Positions 1 to 5,608 are shown, counted from the stretch's first letter. The stretch: DNA of 6,849 nucleotides from Promethearchaeota archaeon (GCA_019057355.1 DXJM01000078.1:1-6849); one strand, 5' to 3'. Notes: a model not told the origin generated them from the sequence alone. Numbers and translations: made by a program.

Positions 1-166
1 AAAAAAGATCAAAATATTTTATAAGTTGTAATTTTTTTTCTAATTCTAATTGCTCTTCTAAGGTTAATCCGACTGTTTGGAGCAAATTTCTTCCTTGATT
101 TCGCCCTGCTGGAGTTCTGAAGGATTTTTTTTGTTTTTTTTCTTTTACTTTTTTGCTATTGTTCAA
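1..166 (-). CDS. Partial unrecognised protein (N-terminal part, runs off the window)
   Basis: An open frame on the minus strand runs stop-free for 55 codons from a TTG at 166-164 to the window edge; the nearest upstream in-frame stop is a TGA at 175-173. No ATG or GTG is available in this frame, so TTG is the likely start, which lowers confidence. The first 15 residues are very lysine-rich (NNSKKVKEKKQKK). They are followed by a stretch beginning FRTPAGRNQGRN and then an amphipathic helical segment (LTLEEQLELEKKLQLI). The T-rich strand at 127-153 explains the lysine run. The hydrophobic spacing after it looks like real protein. I do not recognise the family, and the product could be a basic nucleic-acid-binding protein only by composition. 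The gene is co-oriented with the NifU-like gene, separated by 153 bases. Confidence 0.42.
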   Translation of the reverse strand, partial: MNNSKKVKEKKQKKSFRTPAGRNQGRNLLQTVGLTLEEQLELEKKLQLIKYFDLF

Positions 167-319
167 ATCATTTCATCTATACTTTTATTATCTAATTAGT
201 TAATTTAATGTAAAGATAATTTTTAACTTTATTAAATCAGAGTATAGGAAAAAACAAATAAGTTGTGTAATTACAATGCAATTGCTCTCATGATCTTTAA
301 AAAGGTAGAATAAAAAAAA
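167..319. other. Intergenic region without a gene; likely promoter of the partial gene
   Basis: I see no coding frame here. The stretch separates the stop of the NifU-like gene from the start of the partial minus-strand gene. An AT-rich segment at about 183-200 (minus strand reading AGATAATAAAAGT) lies roughly 20-35 bases upstream of the TTG start and could be a TATA-like promoter, but it is weak in such AT-rich DNA. Small imperfect palindromes at 263-285 (around TTGTGTAATTACAA and GCAATTGC) have no evident role. Confidence 0.35.
300..319 (-). terminator. Oligo-T terminator of the NifU-like gene
   Basis: Directly after the TAA stop of the NifU-like gene the minus strand reads a run of eight T, then ATTCTACC, then five more T. 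Archaeal RNA polymerase terminates at such oligo-T tracts without needing a hairpin, and none is seen here. Confidence 0.45.
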
Positions 320-553
320 TTAAAAGACATTTACAACTTCTTTTACTTCTGGAACGAATTGTTGAATAGCTCGTTCTATACCGAGTTTAAGGGTTTCTTG
401 TGCGTGCATACATCCAACACAGTGTCCTTGCAAGCGTACTTGGACAACTCCCTCATCTGTAATATCAACTAGTTCTACATCGCCACCATCCATCTGTAAT
501 TGTGGTCTTATTTTTTCAATAACTTCCTTTACCTTATCCTTATTTATCGACAT
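320..553 (-). CDS. NifU C-terminal domain (Nfu-type) iron-sulfur cluster scaffold
   Basis: A 77-residue protein made only of the NifU C-terminal domain. It is a cytosolic scaffold or carrier that assembles a [4Fe-4S] cluster, probably between two subunits, and passes it to apoproteins. Visible marks are an N-terminal helix, the family motif QMDGGDVELV at residues 20-29, and the cluster-binding CVGC with Cys45 and Cys48, followed by a helix (ETLKLGIERAIQQ) and the closing PEVKEVVNV strand. The length is normal for a stand-alone Nfu protein. It starts at ATG 553-551, with a purine-rich GAGGG 11 bases upstream, and ends in TAA. It is transcribed divergently from the small winged-helix protein. 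An iron-sulfur scaffold suits a neighbourhood rich in iron-sulfur enzymes, but no operon joins it to them. Confidence 0.93.
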   Translation of the reverse strand: MSINKDKVKEVIEKIRPQLQMDGGDVELVDITDEGVVQVRLQGHCVGCMHAQETLKLGIERAIQQFVPEVKEVVNVF

Positions 554-711
554 TATATTTTATTCCCTCTTACTATTTATTAATATATAAAAACATGTTT
601 CAAGTTTTAAAATTTTCTTGAATAAAAAATAAAAAATCTTATTTTTTTATGTGTATTACAGAGTTATAATTTAATTTAGTTTTATAATAAATAAGGTGGC
701 AAAAAGAAAGA
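554..711. promoter_or_regulatory. Divergent promoter region between the NifU-like gene and the winged-helix protein
   Basis: This AT-rich gap lies between two divergently transcribed genes. On the minus strand TTTATATATT at 592-583 sits about 30-40 bases before the NifU-like ATG, as expected for an archaeal TATA box with a very short leader. GAGGG at 569-565 could be a ribosome binding site, but it would fall close to the predicted transcript start. On the plus strand TTATAATTTAA at 664-674 and TTTATAATAAAT at 681-692 are candidate TATA boxes for the gene at 712. AAGGTGG at 693-699 matches the archaeal anti-Shine-Dalgarno and ends 12 bases before its ATG. Confidence 0.5.
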
Positions 712-1089
712 ATGGAACAAAAAGAATTTGCTCAAAAACTAATTGATGTAGAAAGACTGATGAAAGATGAAAAATATGAGGAAGCAACGGTGATTCTTAA
801 TAAATTAAAGAAAATCGAACAAAATGGAGATTTTGATTCTAATTTAACGCATAAATTCTATCAACTAATTTCAAACAATCGTTCTCTTTATAATCAAAAG
901 GTCATAGTTAAAGAAATAAATACAATGACGATAAAAAACAAAGATTTTCCAATAAATGAGCTAAATCAATTAATATCTAAGCGAACTAATTTAAATCTTG
1001 ATGATAAGGAATTTAAAAAGGAAATAGAGCTTCTCATTTTAAGGGGATTATTGAATTGCCAAATTAAAGGTAATAATCTTTATTTCTAA
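712..1089 (+). CDS. Small helical protein with PCI-like C-terminal winged helix
   Basis: A 125-residue protein of unknown function, soluble, with no signal peptide or membrane segment. Residues 1-60 are amphipathic helices, including a TPR-like helix pair (DEKYEEATVILNKLKK). Residues 78-125 look like a winged helix: FPINELNQLISK, then a DDKEFKKEIELLILRGLL recognition-type helix pair, closing with a wing of form QIKGNNLYF. The order 'helical repeat then winged helix with a G-N-L-Y-F ending' resembles the PCI domain of proteasome lid, COP9 and eIF3 subunits. I infer this from pattern only; a plain winged-helix DNA-binding protein is the alternative. Start ATG 712 is supported by AAGGTGG upstream. 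The stop is TAA, and the gene converges with the 58-residue gene. Confidence 0.8.
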   Translation: MEQKEFAQKLIDVERLMKDEKYEEATVILNKLKKIEQNGDFDSNLTHKFYQLISNNRSLYNQKVIVKEINTMTIKNKDFPINELNQLISKRTNLNLDDKEFKKEIELLILRGLLNCQIKGNNLYF

Positions 1090-1156
1090 TATCTAATCAA
1101 TCTACATTCTATACTTTTTGGTAAAATATTCAACAGGAAAATGTATCCTTTTCTTA

Positions 1157-1333
1157 TTAATGATGGATTCGATCCGAAATCGTCGATCGCAAAAGAGCCG
1201 TCTTAAGTTTTTGCTTGTCAAGTCCGACAGATTCAATGATTTTTATAATTTTTATTCGCTTCGCTTTACCCTTTAAGCCTTCCTCTTGCATGAATTCGTT
1301 GGCAAATTTTTCAATTATTTCCTTATCTATCAT
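1157..1333 (-). CDS. Unrecognised 58-residue basic helical protein
   Basis: This short frame begins at ATG 1333-1331 and ends at TAA 1159-1157. The product starts MIDKEIIEKFANEF, has a glycine/lysine turn (GLKGKAKR) at residues 19-26, continues with IKIIKIIESVGLDKQKLKTALL and ends SDRIHH. It is basic and probably two or three helices; there is no cysteine, signal peptide or membrane segment. Base use inside the frame is visibly less AT-rich (several CGA, TCG and GCG codons) than the DNA on either side, which supports coding. No Shine-Dalgarno is seen. A TATA-like TTTATTTTATTTG about 20-30 bases upstream would give a leaderless or nearly leaderless transcript. The fold recalls a small helix-turn-helix, but I do not recognise the family. 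Confidence 0.62.
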   Translation of the reverse strand: MIDKEIIEKFANEFMQEEGLKGKAKRIKIIKIIESVGLDKQKLKTALLRSTISDRIHH

Positions 1334-1544
1334 AAAAAAGTCTAATGATTCAAATAAAATAAAGGTGTATGCAAATTGATCAGAAGCGTGTTAAATCATG
1401 AAAATAAAAATTATCGATATTAAACAGAAATAATAAATTTCTTAATTAATTTTTTAACTAAAAAAAAAATGTAAAAACAGCTGTAGGTTTTTTACAAAAA
1501 GGTAAAAATAAAGATAAAAGGTGAATGAAAAGAAGGTTTGAATC
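1334..1544. other. Intergenic region and leader upstream of hdrA
   Basis: No gene is seen in these 211 bases. They hold the divergent promoters of the 58-residue gene and of hdrA. For hdrA, several A/T stretches between 1428 and 1470 could act as TATA box and none stands out. The leader contains a hairpin (1470-1496, listed separately). AGAAGG at 1531-1536 is a plausible ribosome binding site eight bases before the hdrA ATG. Confidence 0.5.
1470..1496 (+). promoter_or_regulatory. Inverted repeat / hairpin in the hdrA leader
   Basis: TGTAAAAAC at 1470-1478 is repeated inverted as GTTTTTTACA at 1487-1496, with one extra T and an 8-base spacer (AGCTGTAG). It lies about 50-75 bases before the hdrA start. 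It could be an operator for a dimeric regulator or an RNA hairpin in the leader. It lacks the UGA/GA core of a SECIS. The arms are mostly A and T, so chance is possible. Confidence 0.4.
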
Positions 1545-3554
1545 ATGTCTGAAGAAAAACAGACCATAAATGAGATTAGAATAGGGGTATATATCTGTCG
1601 CTGAGGTGTTAATATAGGGGCACACGTGGATTGCGATGCTATCAGAGAATTTGTGGAACCTTTGCCTAGCGTAATAATCGCGAGAACAAATGATTTTACC
1701 TGTTCAGATCCCGGACAGCAATCAATAAAAAATGATATTTTAGAATTAGATTTGAATCGTATTGTGGTGGCGGCATGCACTCCTAAAATCCATGAATCAA
1801 CATATAGAGCAGTTCTTGTTGAAGCTGGTTTGAGTCCATATTATTTTGAGATGGTCAACATGCGAGAACATTGTTCTTTTGTTCATCAAGGGGATAAGAA
1901 AGGAGCTACAGAAAAAGCAATGAGATTGATTTTAGCAGGAATAAATCGTGCGAGAGTCCTTGAATCTATCCCAAGAAAAGAAATTCCTATTAAAAAAGCG
2001 GTTTTAGTTATAGGAGCGGGAATTGCAGGCATGAATGCTGCGTTAGATTTGGCCAATCAAGGAATTCAAGTGTATTTAGTAGAGAAGGAAGCAACGGTTG
2101 GCGGAAAAATGGCTCAATTAGATCGCATCTTCCCAACAGATGATTGTGGAATTTGAGTTCTTGCGCCCATCATGGTAAATGCTTCAAAACATCCAAATAT
2201 CGACCTTTTAACTTATAGTGACATTTTAGAATTCAGTGGCATTACTGGTGATTATAGGGTCAAGGTTAGAAAAAATCCTCGATTTGTCGATGAGTCTAAA
2301 TGTACTGGTTGTGGATTATGTACGACTAAATGCCCGATAAGTCTTCCAAATGAATTTGATAGAGGATTGGGTGAACGTGGTGCGATATTTATTCCCTTCC
2401 CACAAGCAGTTCCTAAATATGCCGTCATTGATAAATCTGCATGTATAAATTGTAAAAATTGTGAAAGAAGCTGTCCCGCAGGTGCTATTCTTTTTGATCA
2501 ACAATCAATAATTCTTGACTTGAATGTCGGTGCGATTATTATAGCCACGAGTTGGGATGAATATCCTATATTGGAAAGTGGAGAGTATAAATATGGTGAT
2601 TATCCAGACGTTATTACTCAGATCGAACTGGAAAGGATGCTTAGTCCAATAGGTCCAACCGGAGGACATATTTTTAAGATTTCGGATGGGAAAATACCTC
2701 ACAAAGTTGCAATGATCCAGTGTGTGGGTTCAAGGACTTTGCGAGGAAATTCTTACTGTTCTGGAGTGTGCTGCAATGTAGCGTTAAAAAATGCTCAATT
2801 GCTGAAACAAGAATATCCGGAAATGGAGATTGTCATATTTTATATTGATATAAGAACAACTGATAAGAATAACGAAGAATATTATAGATCTATCAGAGCA
2901 CAAGACATTACTTTTATAAAAGGTAAACCAGGGGATATAAAATTAAATGATAATGGAACAATGAGGTTATTTTATGATAATTCCTTATCTGGCGATGTAT
3001 CATCATTTGATTTTGATCTTGTCGTTCTTTCTACGGGCATTGTTCCATCAAGAGGAACCCGAGAAATAGTTGAAACAATAGGTCTTGGAAAAGGACCAAA
3101 TGGGTTTTTAACGGAAATTCATGGGTGTCTAAAACCACAAGAAACAAAAACAATGGGCATCTATATTTGTGGTTGCGCTGCAGGTCCAAAAAACATACCT
3201 TATTCCGTTTCAACGGCTCTTGCAGCTGCTAGTAAAGCCGCCACTCTCCTTTCCAATGATACGATAAGGCAAGAACTGATTATCGTGGAAGTTGATCGAG
3301 AACTCTGCATGGGGTGTCATAGATGTGAAAAGTTGTGTGAGTATGAAGCGATAAGGGTGAATGATAACGGAATTGCTGAAGTTGATGATCTCAAATGTAA
3401 GGGTTGCGGCGTCTGTGTTACTTCTTGCCCAGCAAAAGCAATAGACTTGAAATATTATCGTGAGAAACAATTTGAAGAAACAATCAAGGGAATTGGTGCT
3501 ATAGACATTAAATTATCAATGCAAAAAGAAGTCCAAAAGATTTCCGAGAAATAA
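1545..3554 (+). CDS. hdrA: HdrA, heterodisulfide reductase subunit A, with two selenocysteines (UGA codons 20 and 204)
   Basis: A 669-residue HdrA, full length for the family once two in-frame TGA codons are read as Sec: 1602-1604 (codon 20, context CRUGVNIG) and 2154-2156 (codon 204, context DDCGIUVLAP). HdrA usually has cysteine at both places. HdrA is the cytosolic FAD subunit that carries out flavin-based electron bifurcation, linking HdrB/HdrC and ferredoxin. Order of parts: N-terminal cluster-binding domain (Cys18, Sec20, Cys53, Cys78, Cys110); FAD dinucleotide fold with GAGIAG at 157-162 and VGGKMAQLD; CxxU at 201-204; inserted two-cluster ferredoxin domain (Cys253/256/259/263 and Cys300/303/306/310); QCVGSR and YCSGVCC region with Cys393, 405, 409 and 410; C-terminal ferredoxin domain (Cys588/591/594/598 and Cys618/621/624/628). 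The start is ATG 1545, with an in-frame stop just before it and AGAAGG eight bases upstream. It ends in TAA, 21 bases before mvhD, so the two are probably one operon. Confidence 0.93.
1602..1604 (+). other. UGA recoded as selenocysteine, HdrA codon 20
   Basis: TGA lies between CGC and GGT in the context ICR-U-GVNIG, where HdrA proteins have C-x-C-G-x-N-I at their N terminus. The frame is open on both sides and the protein similarity continues across it. The first half of the motif (Cys18) is an ordinary TGT. Confidence 0.88.
2154..2156 (+). other. UGA recoded as selenocysteine, HdrA codon 204
   Basis: TGA lies between ATT and GTT in PTDDCGI-U-VLAP. HdrA normally has D-C-x-x-C-x-L-x-P here, so Sec replaces the second cysteine of a CxxC pair. 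The frame continues without a break into the ferredoxin domain. Methanococcal HdrA is a known selenoprotein. Confidence 0.92.
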
Positions 3555-3575
3555 ATATGCTAAAAGTGAAATATA

Positions 3576-4007
3576 ATGGAAGATATTGAAAAAGAACCTT
3601 TAAAAAGAATAATCGGTTTTGGGTGTGAAAAATGAGGTTATTCAGCAGCAGACTTGACAGGAACGACGCGTAAATCATATTCAACATCATTTCATCTCAT
3701 TCGAGTAAGATGCACTGGAAGAATAGGAATAGATTTAATCATGGATTGCTTTCTGAATGGTGCTGATGGAGTTGCAATCATCTCTTGAAAAGAAGGGGAA
3801 TGTGAATTTGGTAGGGGAAATATGAATACTCATGAACACGTCCTCTTTTTAAAAAAGGTATTTAATCATCTAGGTATATCTGAAGATAGAATACAGCAAT
3901 ATTTCTGCAGTGCTGCCGAAGTTGAGAAATTTACATCCTCTATAAATGATATTTCAAAAAAAATTGAAAGTCTACCCCCATTACCTAAAAATCTAAATCC
4001 AATATGA
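3576..4007 (+). CDS. mvhD: MvhD/VhuD-type [2Fe-2S] electron-transfer subunit with two selenocysteines (UGA codons 20 and 71)
   Basis: A 143-residue MvhD (VhuD) homologue of normal family length once TGA at 3633-3635 and 3786-3788 are read as Sec. MvhD is a small [2Fe-2S] protein that passes electrons from a hydrogenase, formate dehydrogenase or F420-oxidising partner to HdrA. Visible family marks: GFGCEKUGYSAADLTGT at residues 14-30 (Cys17, Sec20; cysteine in the usual family motif), IRVRCTGRI with Cys46, GADGVAIISUKEGEC with Sec71 and Cys76 (the family has C-x4-C), then the helical tail VLFLKKVFNHLGI and a CSAAEVEKF motif (Cys111). The start is ATG 3576, since an in-frame TGA at 3567-3569 precedes it and the N terminus fits. 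A weak GTGA lies six bases upstream. It is 21 bases after hdrA. It ends at a UGA one base before the putative SECIS. The next in-frame stop is TAG at 4026, so a seven-residue extension (UMILENK) cannot be excluded. Confidence 0.92.
3633..3635 (+). other. UGA recoded as selenocysteine, MvhD codon 20
   Basis: TGA in the context GCEK-U-GYSAADL. MvhD proteins carry C-x-x-C here before the conserved [SA]-A-A-D-L, so Sec replaces the second cysteine. The motif continues unbroken after the codon. Confidence 0.9.
3786..3788 (+). other. UGA recoded as selenocysteine, MvhD codon 71
   Basis: TGA in the context ADGVAIIS-U-KEGEC. The family has G-A-D-G-V-x-V-x-G-C-x4-C, so Sec replaces the first of two conserved cysteines. 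Without recoding, the only remaining start would be ATG 3822, which loses all but one of the conserved Cys/Sec positions. Confidence 0.9.
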
Positions 4008-4043
4008 ATGATTCTTGAGAATAAATAGTAGTTTCAAGAAGAC
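4008..4043 (+). promoter_or_regulatory. Putative eukaryote-like SECIS element serving hdrA-mvhD
   Basis: The RNA can fold as AUGA (4008-4011), a 9-bp helix of UUCUUGAGA (4012-4020) with UUUCAAGAA (4032-4040, one G-U pair), an 11-base apical loop containing AAA (4023-4025), and GA (4041-4042) opposite UGA. Tandem G.A pairs from UGA/GA, and unpaired AA 11 bases after AUGA, are the hallmarks of eukaryotic SECIS elements. Similar elements have been reported in Lokiarchaeota and archaeal vhuD. A basal helix below the UGA/GA core is not obvious; weak options are ACCU (3983-3986) with AGGU (4054-4057) or AUCC (3997-4000) with GGAU (4063-4066). No other SECIS candidate was recognised near hdrA, and the 21-base hdrA-mvhD gap is too short to hold one. 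Confidence 0.72.
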
Positions 4044-4044
4044 A

Positions 4045-4058
4045 AACCTAGCAAGGTT
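4045..4058 (+). repeat. Small hairpin just after the SECIS candidate
   Basis: AACCT (4045-4049) and AGGTT (4054-4058) form a perfect 5-bp stem with an AGCA tetraloop, three bases after the SECIS core. It may stack on the SECIS base or mark the transcript end. No T-run follows it, so it does not look like an intrinsic terminator. Confidence 0.35.
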
Positions 4059-4068
4059 ATTCGGATAA

Positions 4069-4084
4069 AAAAATATAATATATT
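4069..4084 (+). promoter_or_regulatory. TATA box of the FrhB-like gene
   Basis: AAAAATATAATATATT is a good archaeal TATA box centred about 35 bases before the ATG at 4112. A transcript starting about 26 bases after it would have a leader of roughly 8 bases, in keeping with the absence of a Shine-Dalgarno sequence. The gene can thus be expressed apart from hdrA-mvhD, although read-through is possible. Confidence 0.55.
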
Positions 4085-4111
4085 CTCATAATAAAAATCA
4101 TGTAATTGCAT

Positions 4112-5608
4112 ATGAGTTCTGAAGGAAAAATTTCTTGGAATTTTTTAAAAAATGTAAGTGATACATTAGATTCATACAGGATACGAGCTTTAATTGATGC
4201 AAAAAACGAAATTTTAAAGGCAGGGCTTTATGATGAATCTGTTTTTTATGAAATTCTCTTTAAAATGTTTGATGAAGAGCTATTAAAATATAGATTTCTT
4301 GAATTTTTAAAATATAAAAAAGACCATGATTTTAAAACCATCGAACAGTTTGCTAATGACCAAAGAATGGAAATTAGCAAAGTTTTAGGTTTATTAGAAT
4401 TATTGAGAAATGAAAATCTTGTCATCATTCATGAATTATGCGATACTATCAAAGGAGATGATAAAGAACCTTCCAGGAGTGTTTTTAAAGGGTTAAAAAT
4501 TGAGGTGATTGATGGAGATTTCTCAAAAATAAAACCTGTTTATGAACCCGTAAAAGTAATATTTGATTCAAAACAATGTTCTGGATGTGGTATTTGTGCG
4601 GGAATTTGTCCCGTAAAATGTATAGAAATAAATAATGGATTCGGAAAAATTGATGAACAAAAATGCTTGAGATGTGGTTTGTGTTATTTAGCCTGTCCAA
4701 GATCTTTTTTTCCCAAGCGACTCATGAGGATGATTCAGGATAATGCTTCAAGTATAAAAGAATATGAAAGTTTTGGCCCCTTTATAGAAGCTCATGCTGC
4801 AAGAACAAAAATTCCATCTATCGCTGAATCATGTCAAGATGGGGGGATTTCAAGTACATGCCTTTATCATCTAATTGAATCAAAAAAAGTTGATCTTGCT
4901 TTAGGTGCAAAAATGAGCAGTGATCCATGGAGACCTGAGCCCTCAATAATGGAAACTACGGATGATATCATTAAATCGGCTGGGACTAAATATGTTAACA
5001 ATCCAAATTTAATATTAATGAATGATAATCAAATTAAAGGAAAAACCATAGCCGTTGTTGGCGTACCGTGTCAAATGCAAGCATTATTAAAATCTCAACT
5101 TTACAATATTGGCATTCCTGCTTTAAATTGCGTGAAATATAGGATCGGAATTTTTTGCATGGAATCTTTCCCCTATGAAGAAGGTTTTAGGAAAATATGT
5201 GAAAAACTTAACGTGCCTCTTACTGAAGTCAAAAAAACTGATATAAATAAAGGAAAATTCTTTATTTACAAGAAAAGCGGTGAAGAATTAAACATACCAA
5301 TCAAGGATATAAGTTATCTAGCCCGGATGGATTGTGAATTCTGTTATGATTTGACCTCTGAATCAGCAGACATCTCTGTTGGATCAATAGGAGCTCCTTC
5401 AGGCTGGAACATGGTTATAATCAGAACCCAAAAAGGAAAGGAATTATTCAATGAATTACTTAAAAAAAAATTAATCGAATCAAAAGATATTGATGATGTT
5501 AAACCCGGATTACCAATGCTTGCAAAAATCGCTAACATTAAACAAAATAAGTGCATCAAGCACGTTAATTCAATAAAAGAATCAAATAAGAGATATCCTA
5601 ACTACTAA
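4112..5608 (+). CDS. FrhB-like F420-binding iron-sulfur flavoprotein with N-terminal extension
   Basis: A 498-residue protein of the coenzyme F420 hydrogenase/dehydrogenase beta-subunit family (FrhB, FpoF, FdhB, FqoF relatives), cytosolic. These proteins hold FAD and exchange a hydride with F420, passing single electrons to iron-sulfur clusters. Numbered from ATG 4112: residues 1-125 are a helical, winged-helix-like extension without cysteine motifs; a two-cluster ferredoxin domain follows (Cys156/159/162/166 and Cys185/188/191/195, with Pro after the last cysteine of each). The FrhB domain runs from about 220, with ESCQDGGISS (Cys241), VGVPCQMQAL (Cys320), IFCMESF (Cys349), MDCEFCYD (Cys408, Cys411) and a glycine-rich SVGSIGAPSGW. 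A TTG at 4106 could add two residues; TAA at 4103 rules out anything longer. Next to HdrA and MvhD it most likely links F420 to the Hdr system; the exact partner is inferred. Confidence 0.9.
   Translation: MSSEGKISWNFLKNVSDTLDSYRIRALIDAKNEILKAGLYDESVFYEILFKMFDEELLKYRFLEFLKYKKDHDFKTIEQFANDQRMEISKVLGLLELLRNENLVIIHELCDTIKGDDKEPSRSVFKGLKIEVIDGDFSKIKPVYEPVKVIFDSKQCSGCGICAGICPVKCIEINNGFGKIDEQKCLRCGLCYLACPRSFFPKRLMRMIQDNASSIKEYESFGPFIEAHAARTKIPSIAESCQDGGISSTCLYHLIESKKVDLALGAKMSSDPWRPEPSIMETTDDIIKSAGTKYVNNPNLILMNDNQIKGKTIAVVGVPCQMQALLKSQLYNIGIPALNCVKYRIGIFCMESFPYEEGFRKICEKLNVPLTEVKKTDINKGKFFIYKKSGEELNIPIKDISYLARMDCEFCYDLTSESADISVGSIGAPSGWNMVIIRTQKGKELFNELLKKKLIESKDIDDVKPGLPMLAKIANIKQNKCIKHVNSIKESNKRYPNY

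Noticed and set aside
21..272. Repeated phrase resembling ATAAGTTGTAATT at 21-33 and 259-272
   Set aside because: The copies differ by an inserted base and lie in AT-rich DNA, one of them in a probable coding frame; chance is enough to explain them.
1454..1780. Minus-strand frame of 108 residues overlapping the hdrA start
   Set aside because: It is antisense to conserved HdrA coding sequence, with a low-complexity F/Y/L-rich end produced by A-rich DNA on the other strand.
1626..2156. A separate 176-residue protein ending at the TGA of 2154-2156
   Set aside because: It is the middle of HdrA: upstream sequence continues the HdrA N terminus across the TGA at 1602, and downstream sequence continues the FAD/ferredoxin part in the same frame.
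2172..3554. A separate 460-residue ferredoxin-type protein, with hdrA a pseudogene
   Set aside because: The interruptions are all UGA, all at cysteine positions, with no frameshift and no UAA/UAG, in two adjacent genes with a SECIS candidate. Decay would not give that pattern.
1602..3788. UGA as tryptophan (changed genetic code) or assembly errors
   Set aside because: Homologous residues are Cys, not Trp; TGG is used normally for Trp. Four independent TGT/TGC-to-TGA errors at exactly these motifs are improbable.
3822..4007. A 61-residue stand-alone protein
   Set aside because: It is the C-terminal part of MvhD; the frame extends upstream through two Sec UGAs to ATG 3576 with all family motifs.
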